Source: Zunongwangia sp. HGR-M22 (GTDB lineage Bacteria > Bacteroidota > Bacteroidia > Flavobacteriales > Flavobacteriaceae). From it: 64,000 bases of DNA. Position numbers and translations under genes: made by a program. The notes under the pieces are model-generated. The model ran no database searches. It saw nothing but the letters and a program-made list of their open reading frames with translations, and was not told the origin of the DNA. Shown one piece after another: positions 51,467 through 61,312 of the stretch (position 1 is its first letter; each line of letters begins with the position of its first letter). The DNA is taken from contig NZ_CP115159.1 of NCBI RefSeq assembly GCF_027594425.1, positions 3,681,001-3,745,000 of the forward strand, in the 5' to 3' direction.

Positions 51467-51751
51467 TTAGTCGGCTAGAATGATTGCCTTATTATCTTTC
51501 ATTTCCAGCACTCCACCTTTAATGTGGTAGAATAATTCTTTTCCTTCTTGTTTAAATTCTGAAGATAACTTAGAAGTCACTTCAGTATTTGAAGCAGTAA
51601 GATTGATCTTTACCGTACCTTCTGTTAAAGTAGAAACGATGGGTGCGTGATTATTAAGCATCTGAAACTCACCATCAATTCCTGGAACCTTTACAGCTTC
51701 AATTTCAGATTGAAAAACAACTGCTTCTGGAGTTACGATTTCTAAATACAT
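51467..51751 (-). CDS. atpC: F1Fo ATP synthase epsilon subunit
   Basis: The 94-residue protein covers the N-terminal beta-sandwich of epsilon (MYLEIVTPEAVVFQSEIEAVKVPGIDGEFQMLNNHAPIVSTLTEG) and stops there; the C-terminal helical domain present in many species (about 135 residues) is missing. That domain mediates inhibition in E. coli, and short forms are common in Bacteroidota. It lies 71 bases after atpD. Confidence 0.95.
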   Translation of the reverse strand: MYLEIVTPEAVVFQSEIEAVKVPGIDGEFQMLNNHAPIVSTLTEGTVKINLTASNTEVTSKLSSEFKQEGKELFYHIKGGVLEMKDNKAIILAD

Positions 51752-51756
51752 AGTTT

Positions 51757-51790
51757 TTAGTATTGAGTACTGAGTAGTTAGTAGTTAGTT
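51757..51790. repeat. AGTA-rich degenerate repeat in the atpD-atpC spacer
   Basis: The spacer contains repeated TTAGTA/TGAGTA/TTAGTAG units. It resembles the AGTA-rich arms at 10280-10408, including a shared TTAGTATT-x-AGTA core, and may be a dispersed flavobacterial intergenic repeat. Confidence 0.4.
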
Positions 51791-51822
51791 TTAAATCACT
51801 AACCGCTAATAGCTCTATACTA

Positions 51823-53370
<1,548 letters not shown>

Positions 53371-53430
53371 CTACAACCTACCTAACTGATTTATAATTCT
53401 ATAAATAACAATAGGCCATAAATTTGGCTG

Positions 53431-53438
53431 CAAAGATA
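53431..53438 (-). promoter_or_regulatory. -7 promoter element of atpD-atpC
   Basis: TATCTTTG on the minus strand matches TAnnTTTG, followed by GCAGCC; it gives a leader of about 90 bases before atpD. Confidence 0.55.
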
Positions 53439-53553
53439 GTTTTTTCTTTATAATTTCATACTTCCAAAGAAATAACTTTTTTTATAGTCTAAAAAGTTAC
53501 GTTTTATCGCGTAAAATTACTTTGTAAATAAAAATTATCATCCTGTACTTACC

Positions 53554-55401
53554 TTACTCTACCGTTACCGATTTTGCAAGATTCCGGGGTTGATCTACAT
53601 TTTTACCTAACATTACTGCAATATGATAAGAAAGTAATTGCAACGGAATTGTAGTTAGTAACGGAGTAAAAGATTCGATTGTTTCAGGAATTTCAATCAC
53701 ATGATCTGCAAGCTCCTTCACCTCTGTATCGCCTTCAGTCACCACACTTATAATCTTACCTTTTCTGGATTTTATTTCTTGGATATTGCTTACTACTTTT
53801 TCGTAATGTCCTTTACGAACAGCGATTACCACAACCGGCATTTCTTCATCAATTAAAGCGATTGGCCCATGTTTCATCTCTGCCGCAGGATAACCTTCAG
53901 CATGAATATAAGAAATCTCTTTAAGTTTTAAGGCCCCTTCTAACGCTACAGGGAAATTATATCCTCTACCTAAATAAATACAGTTTCGGGTATTTTTATA
54001 GGTTTCAGCGATTTCTTTGATCACCTTATCAGTTTGCAATAATTTTTCTACTTTTTGCGGAATGGCTTCCAACGCTTGTAGATGCAATCTAAAATCTGAA
54101 TCTGAAATTGTCCCTTTATATTTACCAAGTTTTAAAGCCATTAGGGTTAAAACCGTAATTTGAGTTGTAAATGCTTTTGTTGAAGCTACTCCAATTTCGG
54201 GACCTGCATGAGTATAAGCGCCTGCGATTGTTTCTCTGGAGATTGATGATCCTACCACATTACATACACCAAATACAAAAGCGCCCTTTTCTTTCGCTAA
54301 TTTTATAGCAGCCATGGTATCTGCTGTTTCTCCACTTTGAGAAATAGCGATTACAACATCATCTTCGGTAATAACGGGATTTCTATATCTAAATTCTGAA
54401 GCATACTCCACTTCTACTGGAATACGAGCCATATCTTCAAAAATGTACTCAGCTACCAATCCTGCATGCCATGAAGTACCACAACCTACAATTAAAATAC
54501 GCTTAGCCTTCGAGATACGGTCTATATTATCATCTACACCAGCCATTTTAATAATTCCCTGATCGGCCAACAATCTGCCTCTATAGGTGTCCCTTATTGC
54601 ATTGGGTTGCTCGTAAATTTCCTTTAGCATAAAGTGATCGTAACCACCTTTTTCTATTTGCTCTAGATTAAGTTGAAGTTCATGAACGTACGCAGCAACT
54701 TCAGAATCATTATGAATTTTACGGACCTTAACATCTTTACCATCTCTAACAACCGCCATTTCACCGTCTTCCAGATAAATAGCGTTATTGGTGTACGCGA
54801 TAAAAGGAGAAGCATCTGAAGCGATAAAATATTCATCTTCACCTATTCCAATTGCCAAAGGACTTCCTAACCGCGCTACTACTATTTCATCTGGTTTTCT
54901 TTTATCAAAAACAGCAATAGCATAGGCTCCTACTGTTTGATTTAAAGCGATCTGAACTGCTTTACCTAGCTTAACACCTTCATTTTTAATAACATCTTCA
55001 ATAAGATTCACCAAAACTTCAGTATCGGTATCACTCTTGAATGTGTAGCCACGTTTCTTTAATTCTTTACGAAGAGAATCGTAATTTTCGATAATTCCAT
55101 TATGGATTATAGCAAGATTACCAGAATTCGATAAATGCGGATGTGAATTAATGTCATTGGGTTGACCGTGCGTTGCCCACCGGGTATGACCTATTGCAAT
55201 AGACCCATTCGATGTAATAGACTCCTGAACTTTTTGCTCTAGATCTGCTACTTTACCCTTCGTTTTACAAACCTTAAGTTGTTCTCCATCATAAAGTGCA
55301 ATACCCGCACTATCATACCCACGATACTCTAAACGTTTTAAACCTTCTATAACAACATTATAAGCATCTCTATGCCCAATATATCCAACTATTCCGCACA
55401 T
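53554..55401 (-). CDS. glmS: Glutamine-fructose-6-phosphate aminotransferase (isomerizing)
   Basis: The 615-residue enzyme has an N-terminal class-II glutaminase domain with nucleophile Cys2 (MCGIVGYIG; GHTRWATHG), and two SIS sugar-isomerase domains (GCGTSWHAGLVAEYIFE; ISQSGETADTMAAIKLAKEKG; C-terminal PRNLAKSVTVE). It makes glucosamine-6-phosphate for peptidoglycan and LPS. No glmS ribozyme is visible; it follows the DUF4270 gene by 12 bases and is co-transcribed with it. Confidence 0.98.
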   Translation of the reverse strand: MCGIVGYIGHRDAYNVVIEGLKRLEYRGYDSAGIALYDGEQLKVCKTKGKVADLEQKVQESITSNGSIAIGHTRWATHGQPNDINSHPHLSNSGNLAIIHNGIIENYDSLRKELKKRGYTFKSDTDTEVLVNLIEDVIKNEGVKLGKAVQIALNQTVGAYAIAVFDKRKPDEIVVARLGSPLAIGIGEDEYFIASDASPFIAYTNNAIYLEDGEMAVVRDGKDVKVRKIHNDSEVAAYVHELQLNLEQIEKGGYDHFMLKEIYEQPNAIRDTYRGRLLADQGIIKMAGVDDNIDRISKAKRILIVGCGTSWHAGLVAEYIFEDMARIPVEVEYASEFRYRNPVITEDDVVIAISQSGETADTMAAIKLAKEKGAFVFGVCNVVGSSISRETIAGAYTHAGPEIGVASTKAFTTQITVLTLMALKLGKYKGTISDSDFRLHLQALEAIPQKVEKLLQTDKVIKEIAETYKNTRNCIYLGRGYNFPVALEGALKLKEISYIHAEGYPAAEMKHGPIALIDEEMPVVVIAVRKGHYEKVVSNIQEIKSRKGKIISVVTEGDTEVKELADHVIEIPETIESFTPLLTTIPLQLLSYHIAVMLGKNVDQPRNLAKSVTVE

Positions 55402-55413
55402 ATAAGATTTGGT

Positions 55414-56994
55414 TTACTGGTCTGTATCTGTATAGTATATTTTTAACTTTAGTCTTCTTTCTTCGTTTGCAGCTTCCGATCCATAAAATACAGCTCCCTC
55501 TGGAGTAATCGCTGAAGCAGCCGGAACAACGTCTAATTTATTATCGCCAGTTAATACCGGTGTACTTTCTTTTGCAGCTATATTACCAGCCTGATTAATA
55601 TTAGAAGTTACCGCAATTCCTAATCTTACATTTGTAGAATCGTTTTCTATTAAATTAAAGATGTGTTGCGTTAATCTTAGTGTATATTTTGTAACTCCCG
55701 TTTCCTCATCTGTTTCAGGTTTCGATGAAAATATTGTTCTAGAATTAAGAGGATTGTTCGTATTTACGTCACTTTGATTTATATTATAATCGACTAAAAC
55801 TGAATTATTATTGATATCATAAAGGTAAAGTCGCGATGGTTCTTCAGCACCGTTCATTTCATCACTTTTAAGATATAACTCCAGGTTTGCTTCATTGATA
55901 ATAAAATTCTCAGATCTTAAATCTTCTAATTCTCCTTCATTAAAAAGCTCTACAACTCCAATAGTTCCTTCACCTCCGTCAATATAAAGATTTTCAGATC
56001 CATTAGCAATATTCTCTTGAACTTGCTGAGGGTACTCTCCTTTAAAGGTATTTACTCTATTACCAGTAAAGTTTAATCCAAGACTGTCTATTACTTTTAC
56101 ATCTACAGTTTGATCTTCATCATCTGTAGTTTCTTCTTCGTAAGAATAGTACATTTTCACACCAGAACTTGAAGCAAAATTGAAAAGAATCATACTTCCA
56201 CTATTCCCAACAGGCTCCGCCTTAAGGAAAAGTCCTCTAAAATAATCTTTAAAATTACTTTGACTTGATAATTCCTGACTTCCTTCTTTATCAAATATTT
56301 TCTGCTGAAAAAATTCTTTATCTAACTTAACCCGTAATGAAGGCGCACTGTAAACGGTGTCATTTTCACCTTCTCCATTGGGTCTTATAATCCGTATTTT
56401 ATCTGCTGAAGGCCTAAAACTCTCATTCACATAAATAGGATCGTTATTTAAGAATTGCTCAAATACATCCTGTTGATCTGAATAGTATTTTTGTCTTTTC
56501 TCAAAGTTTTGTTCAGGATCGTAATCGCTTAAAAAGTAATTAGACTCATAGATACTTAATTTAAAAGCGCCACTACCATAAATACTATCTAGTGTATATT
56601 CTGTATCCCCATCTGCATTTCTTGTTTGCCTACTGTAATATGGCATATTAAGTACCACACTATCTAAAATTGCACCATCGGGAAATTGAGGCGAAGTTTG
56701 CGAGATACTCACTTGTGAAAGTACACTGGCTAATTTTTGTCCAAAAACGGGATGATTATAAACTCCTAAGAGTTTGGGATATTGAGGAGTCTGGCCAACC
56801 GCAAAATTCCGGTTAGACTCGATCGATTTTAAATCGACAGTATAGGCATTGATGTCGTATTCACGCACCTCTACGCCAGATGGATTTCCGATAACCTCTC
56901 CACCAACATTACTAAAATCATCATCGCAAGATGCTAAAAGAAAAATAACAACAGGAACTGTTGCTATTTTTAAAATCCTTCTGTATAAATTCAT
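55414..56994 (-). CDS. DUF4270 family lipoprotein
   Basis: The 526-residue protein has a lipoprotein signal (FLLASC, Cys about 23) followed by DDDFSNVGGEVIG, a frequent start of DUF4270 proteins, and an all-beta body (LDSVVLNMPYYSR, GMFL-like FRGLFLKAEP, ANLELYLKSDE). DUF4270 is confined to Bacteroidota and predicted to lie on the outer membrane surface. In this class it is regularly found between glmS and a glycogen-synthase-like gene, as here, but its role is unknown. Confidence 0.9.
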   Translation of the reverse strand: MNLYRRILKIATVPVVIFLLASCDDDFSNVGGEVIGNPSGVEVREYDINAYTVDLKSIESNRNFAVGQTPQYPKLLGVYNHPVFGQKLASVLSQVSISQTSPQFPDGAILDSVVLNMPYYSRQTRNADGDTEYTLDSIYGSGAFKLSIYESNYFLSDYDPEQNFEKRQKYYSDQQDVFEQFLNNDPIYVNESFRPSADKIRIIRPNGEGENDTVYSAPSLRVKLDKEFFQQKIFDKEGSQELSSQSNFKDYFRGLFLKAEPVGNSGSMILFNFASSSGVKMYYSYEEETTDDEDQTVDVKVIDSLGLNFTGNRVNTFKGEYPQQVQENIANGSENLYIDGGEGTIGVVELFNEGELEDLRSENFIINEANLELYLKSDEMNGAEEPSRLYLYDINNNSVLVDYNINQSDVNTNNPLNSRTIFSSKPETDEETGVTKYTLRLTQHIFNLIENDSTNVRLGIAVTSNINQAGNIAAKESTPVLTGDNKLDVVPAASAITPEGAVFYGSEAANEERRLKLKIYYTDTDQ

Positions 56995-57008
56995 GTAAAT
57001 AAGAATTA

Positions 57009-57821
57009 CTATTCCGCTAATACTTTTGTAGTGTAAAAATCTTGATATGCTTGCGAGAACTCTTCTCTTGTTTTGTATGGAAGTAAAGGTTTATTGATTT
57101 TCTTTAAATAATCCAGTAAATCTTCAGGAAGATCATCACTCCCCACAATCAAAGCGTCAGAGTTATCTGCAGCTGTTTTTGCTAAATTAACAAAGCTTGG
57201 CTCCTTTAGGTGCTTAAGATCTCTCTTTTCCATTCCGTCAAACAAGATTTTCTCTCTCATCTCTTCATCTAACGTTCCTTCAAAGTTTTCATTGTAAATT
57301 GAAGTAACTATTTTCGCATCTTTAAAAAGAGGCTCATTACCATAGTAATTTCTTAGATATAACGGCAACATATACGCAAGCCAACCATGTACGTGTATAA
57401 CATCTGGAGACCAGTTTAATTTCTTTACAGTTTCGATCACACCTTTGGCAAAAAAGATGGCGCGCTCGTCATTGTCTTCAAAAAGATTACCATCCTCATC
57501 AGAAAGTGTTGCTTTTCTTTTAAAATAATCTTCGTTATCTATAAAGTAAACCTGCATTCTCTCTTTTGGGATCGAAGCAACTTTTATGATTAATGGCATG
57601 TCCAAATCATTAATCACCATATTCATCCCAGAAAGCCTTATAACCTCATGAAGTTGATGGCGGCGCTCATTTATATTACCAAACCTTGGCATAAAAATTC
57701 GAATTTGCCCTCCAAGGTTATTCACCATTTTTGCGGCTTCAAAAGATGTGGATGATATTTCGGTTTCAGGTAAGTAAGGTATAACTTCAGACGAGACGTA
57801 CAATATCCTCTTATCTTTCAT
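57009..57821 (-). CDS. Glycogen/starch synthase-like protein, N-terminal (GT5) domain only
   Basis: The 270-residue protein matches just the catalytic N-terminal domain of glycogen synthase (ILYVSSEVIPYLPETEISSTSFEAAKMVNNLGGQIRIFMPRFG, then SPDVIHVHGWLAYMLPLYL). The ADP-glucose-binding KxGG motif is altered (PETEIS in place of KTGGL) and the whole C-terminal GT-B domain is missing, so normal synthase activity is unlikely. It may be a regulatory or binding relative. The ATG at 57821 is chosen; a GTG at 57860 would add 13 basic residues. It is the first gene of the unit with DUF4270 and glmS. Confidence 0.88.
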   Translation of the reverse strand: MKDKRILYVSSEVIPYLPETEISSTSFEAAKMVNNLGGQIRIFMPRFGNINERRHQLHEVIRLSGMNMVINDLDMPLIIKVASIPKERMQVYFIDNEDYFKRKATLSDEDGNLFEDNDERAIFFAKGVIETVKKLNWSPDVIHVHGWLAYMLPLYLRNYYGNEPLFKDAKIVTSIYNENFEGTLDEEMREKILFDGMEKRDLKHLKEPSFVNLAKTAADNSDALIVGSDDLPEDLLDYLKKINKPLLPYKTREEFSQAYQDFYTTKVLAE

Positions 57822-57861
57822 ATAATTTTTCTTTAAAGTGCGATTGCGAACAAAAAACACG

Positions 57862-57869
57862 CAAAATTA
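57862..57869 (-). promoter_or_regulatory. -7 promoter element of the GT5-like/DUF4270/glmS unit
   Basis: TAATTTTG on the minus strand matches TAnnTTTG, followed by CGTG; a leader of about 37 bases precedes the ATG at 57821. It also argues against the GTG start at 57860, which would be at the transcript end. Confidence 0.55.
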
Positions 57870-57900
57870 CAAAATTTTATGCAGATTGCCAGAGATATAT

Positions 57901-57908
57901 TAAGTTTG
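57901..57908 (+). promoter_or_regulatory. -7 promoter element of panC-panD
   Basis: TAAGTTTG matches TAnnTTTG and is followed by CACGC; the panC ATG is 24 bases downstream. It is back to back with the promoter at 57862-57869. Confidence 0.6.
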
Positions 57909-57931
57909 CACGCTGTTAATTTTAATTTACG

Positions 57932-58783
57932 ATGCAGGTTTTTAAAGAAAAGGAACAGCTAAGGGCTACCTTAGCAAACATCAAGTCGGCCAATAAAACG
58001 ATTGGTTTAGTCCCTACAATGGGGGCTTTGCACGACGGCCACTTATACCTTGTTAATGAAGCTTTTAAATCCTGCGATCAGGTTGTGGTAAGCATATTTG
58101 TTAACCCTACACAGTTCGACAATCCCAGCGACCTAGAAAAGTATCCCAGAGACCTCGATAAAGACATCGATTTAATTAGAAAAATATCTGAAAATATCAT
58201 TGTTTTCACTCCAAATGCAAACGAATTGTACGGTGATAAAGTCATTTCGCAACATTTTGACTTTGACGGATTAGATAGTGTGATGGAGGGAAAACATAGA
58301 AACGGACATTTTGACGGAGTGGGAACGGTGGTTAAACTTTTATTTGAAACCGCAGAACCAGATAAAGCATTTTTTGGTGAAAAGGATTATCAGCAATTAC
58401 AGATTATCAAAAAACTTACAGAGATAGAGCGTATTCCCGTAGAAATCATTGGCTGTCCTATACTTCGAGAAGAATCTGGCCTCGCAAGGAGTAGCAGAAA
58501 CGAACGACTTAATGACTTACAAAGGGAAAAAGCTGCCTTTATCTATGCGACATTAAAAGAAACTCAAACGTTATTTGGCACAGAAAGTGCAAATTACATT
58601 AATGATTGGGTAGAGCAACAGTTTAAGAATTATCCATTTTTAGAACTGGAATATTTTGAAATATCCGATGCTGAAACTTTAAAAGAAATAACAGAAAAAA
58701 GAGAGGGAATATCTTACCGGGCTTTTATCGCTGCTTATGCAGGCGATATTAGACTTATAGACAATCTTGCTCTTAATAATTAA
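57932..58783 (+). CDS. panC: Pantothenate synthetase
   Basis: The 283-residue ATP-dependent ligase contains the [14 protein letters not shown] (HxGH) motif, [50 protein letters not shown] and [10 protein letters not shown] (KMSKS-like). It joins pantoate with beta-alanine. panD, supplying the beta-alanine, follows after 5 bases. Confidence 0.97.
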   Translation: MQVFKEKEQLRATLANIKSANKTIGLVPTMGALHDGHLYLVNEAFKSCDQVVVSIFVNPTQFDNPSDLEKYPRDLDKDIDLIRKISENIIVFTPNANELYGDKVISQHFDFDGLDSVMEGKHRNGHFDGVGTVVKLLFETAEPDKAFFGEKDYQQLQIIKKLTEIERIPVEIIGCPILREESGLARSSRNERLNDLQREKAAFIYATLKETQTLFGTESANYINDWVEQQFKNYPFLELEYFEISDAETLKEITEKREGISYRAFIAAYAGDIRLIDNLALNN

Positions 58784-58788
58784 AAATC

Positions 58789-59139
58789 ATGCAAGTTCAC
58801 GTAGTTAAATCTAAAATTCATCGTGTAAAAGTAACCGGCGCCGATCTAAATTATATTGGCAGTATCACCATAGACGAGGATCTAATGGATGCAGCAAATA
58901 TTATTGAAGGTGAAAAAGTTCAAATTGTAAATAACAACAATGGCGAGCGTTTAGAAACTTATGCTATCCCAGGACCAAGAAATTCTGGAGAAATTACCTT
59001 AAATGGTGCTGCAGCTAGAAAGGTGGCTAAAGGTGATGTGCTAATTTTAATCTGCTATGCTATAATGGATTTCGAAGAAGCTAAAGCTTTTAAGCCGGCT
59101 ATTGTTTTCCCTAACGAAGAGAATAATCTGCTTAACTAA
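58789..59139 (+). CDS. panD: Aspartate 1-decarboxylase
   Basis: The 116-residue pyruvoyl enzyme has the self-cleavage site at Gly24-Ser25 (NYIGSITID) that generates the pyruvoyl group, plus the family segments [26 protein letters not shown] and [10 protein letters not shown]. It decarboxylates aspartate to beta-alanine for pantothenate. It is co-transcribed with panC. Confidence 0.97.
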   Translation: MQVHVVKSKIHRVKVTGADLNYIGSITIDEDLMDAANIIEGEKVQIVNNNNGERLETYAIPGPRNSGEITLNGAAARKVAKGDVLILICYAIMDFEEAKAFKPAIVFPNEENNLLN

Positions 59140-59150
59140 AAATAACTTTT

Positions 59151-60116
59151 TTGAACAGTAAGCTTAAAAAAACACTTAAAACGATAATCCCCCTTATGCT
59201 GGGGATTTTTTTAATTTGGTATAGTTATAACAGCGCCACGCCGGCAGAGCGTGCCGAGCTGATTCTAAATATCAAAAAAGCTGATCCTTTTTGGGTAATT
59301 CTATCTTTAATTTTGGGAACTTTAGCTCATCTTTCCAGAGCATATCGATGGAAATTTATGCTCGAACCTTTAGGATACAAACCAAAATTCAGCAATAGCT
59401 TTATGGCGGTTATGGCTGGATATCTTGCAAATCTAGGTATCCCAAGATCAGGAGAATTTTTAAGAGCCGCAACCCTAAAAACATACGAAGAGATTCCTAT
59501 AGAAAAAGGCTTCGGGACAATTATATCTGAACGTCTGGCAGATCTCATCATTCTAATGGCTATAATTTCGCTCGCAGTTATTTTACAAACCGATCACGTT
59601 CTTAGTTATTTTTCAGAAAATGATATTAATCCAATCTTCACCATAGGTATTTTTGTCTTACTCGTACTATTTGGAACCATAACCCTGATCATAATTAAAA
59701 AATCTAAGCTTTCTATTCTCAGAAAAATAAAAAATTTTGCAAAAGGTATTCTAGAAGGTATGCGCAGTATTTTAAAAATGCGTCAGAAATGGGCATTTAT
59801 TTTTCATACATTTTTTATCTGGACCATGTATGTAATGATGTTTTATGTTGCCACTTTTGCAATTCCAGAGACTAGCGATGCGGGATTTGGTGCAATTTTA
59901 GCCGCATTCGTGGTGGGATCTTTTGCAATCTCAGTAACCAATGGCGGTATTGGAGTTTACCCCATTGCTATTGGTGGAGTCTTAACACTTTTTAGTATCT
60001 CTAAACAGGGCGGGGAAGCCTTTGGATGGGTGGTTTGGGCATCCCAAACGCTCTTAAACCTTGTACTTGGCGGACTCTCATTTATTTTCCTACCAATCCT
60101 TAACAGAAGAAAATAA
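59151..60116 (+). CDS. Flippase-like integral membrane protein (LPG synthase TM / UPF0104 family)
   Basis: The 321-residue protein has about eight helices and the family signatures LAHLSRAYRWKFMLEPLGYKP, GYLANLGIPRSGEFLRAATL and ISERLADLIILM, which match the lysylphosphatidylglycerol synthase transmembrane region found in lipid flippases. The start appears to be TTG at 59151, 11 bases after panD; the next in-frame ATG would delete part of the first helix. Lipid substrate unknown. Downstream of panD and probably in the same transcript. Confidence 0.88.
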   Translation: MNSKLKKTLKTIIPLMLGIFLIWYSYNSATPAERAELILNIKKADPFWVILSLILGTLAHLSRAYRWKFMLEPLGYKPKFSNSFMAVMAGYLANLGIPRSGEFLRAATLKTYEEIPIEKGFGTIISERLADLIILMAIISLAVILQTDHVLSYFSENDINPIFTIGIFVLLVLFGTITLIIIKKSKLSILRKIKNFAKGILEGMRSILKMRQKWAFIFHTFFIWTMYVMMFYVATFAIPETSDAGFGAILAAFVVGSFAISVTNGGIGVYPIAIGGVLTLFSISKQGGEAFGWVVWASQTLLNLVLGGLSFIFLPILNRRK

Positions 60117-60149
60117 TTATTTATATTGAAGTCTGCTAAATGATCACCT

Positions 60150-61295
60150 ATGATAAAAAAACTACTATTAGCAGTAGCCATTATCTTTCCATGGATAATT
60201 GCTGCTCAAACTACCTACGAAACAATAGCATCAGATAAACTTGGTGCAAGTCGCGAAATAAAAATTCAGCTACCAAGAAATTACGATAAAAATAAAGAAA
60301 AATCATATCCAGTTATGTTAGTATTGGATGGCGATTATTTATTTGAACCAGTAGCCGGAATGATAGATTATTATTCTTATTGGGAAGACGCTCCAGAAAT
60401 GATCGTAATTGGAATAAATCAAAATAACAGCAGGGAAGCTGACTCTTATTACGATGAAGAACGCTATTTACCGAGCGAACAAGGAGCTGCTTTTTTCGAG
60501 TTCTTAGGAATGGAACTCATGAAGAGTATTGCAGAAAAATATCGTGTTGCGCCTTTTCATGTAATTGTGGGGCACGACCTTACTGCCAATTTCATGAATT
60601 ACTATCTTTTAAAAGACAAACCGATATTTGATGCCTACATCAATCTTAGTCCCGATTACGCACCAAAAATGTCGGTAAGATTGAATGAAATTTTTCAAAA
60701 ATCTGAAAAAAGAATTTGGTATTACCTTGCTACAGGATCAGATGATATCCCACAATTACAGGAAAGCATTTTAAGTTTTGATGTATTATTAAAAGATCTA
60801 AATAACACATTAATTGAATACGATTTTGATAACTTCGAAAATTCAACGCATTACTCGTTAGTTGGGAAAGCGATACCAGCGGCTATAGATAATATTTTCG
60901 AAATTTATCGACCTATTTCTCAAGAAGAATATCAAACAAAATTACTACAAACAAGTATTAGCCTTTCTGAATATTTACAGGATAAATACACTACGATTAA
61001 TGAGCTTTTTGGTCTTCAGAAACAAATTAGACTCAATGATTTTCTTGCGATCAATCAAGCTATTGAAAAAACCAAGCGCTGGGAAGATTTTAAAGATTTA
61101 AGTAAAATGGCTGCCGATCATTATCCCAACACGATGCTTGCTACGTATTTTGAAGCCAGATGGGAAGAAGAAACCGGCAATCCCCAACGCGCTATTAAAA
61201 TCTATCAAAAAGCATACAGCCAAAAACCAATTTCCTTTCTAACTACAGATTTTATGTTGGAAAGAGCCGAAGAAATTAAAAAAGCCAATCGTTAA
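60150..61295 (+). CDS. Exported esterase-fold protein lacking the catalytic serine
   Basis: The 381-residue protein has a signal peptide (MIKKLLLAVAIIFPWIIAAQ, cleavage about 20), an alpha/beta-hydrolase domain of the esterase-D/IroE type (about 21-260; YPVMLVLDGDYLFEP) and a C-terminal helical, TPR-like region (about 300-381). At the nucleophile elbow, where GxSxG is expected, it reads VGHDLTANF: Asp143 replaces Ser. The oxyanion strand and a late His (THYSLVGKAIP) remain. It may be a binding or scaffold protein, not a hydrolase, or use unusual chemistry. Confidence 0.85.
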   Translation: MIKKLLLAVAIIFPWIIAAQTTYETIASDKLGASREIKIQLPRNYDKNKEKSYPVMLVLDGDYLFEPVAGMIDYYSYWEDAPEMIVIGINQNNSREADSYYDEERYLPSEQGAAFFEFLGMELMKSIAEKYRVAPFHVIVGHDLTANFMNYYLLKDKPIFDAYINLSPDYAPKMSVRLNEIFQKSEKRIWYYLATGSDDIPQLQESILSFDVLLKDLNNTLIEYDFDNFENSTHYSLVGKAIPAAIDNIFEIYRPISQEEYQTKLLQTSISLSEYLQDKYTTINELFGLQKQIRLNDFLAINQAIEKTKRWEDFKDLSKMAADHYPNTMLATYFEARWEEETGNPQRAIKIYQKAYSQKPISFLTTDFMLERAEEIKKANR

Positions 61296-61299
61296 TAAT

Positions 61300-61307
61300 T
61301 ATCTTTG
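61300..61307 (+). promoter_or_regulatory. -7 element of radA, leaderless arrangement
   Basis: TATCTTTG matches TAnnTTTG and ends 5 bases before the radA ATG (61313). Confidence 0.5.
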
Positions 61308-61312
61308 CGGCT

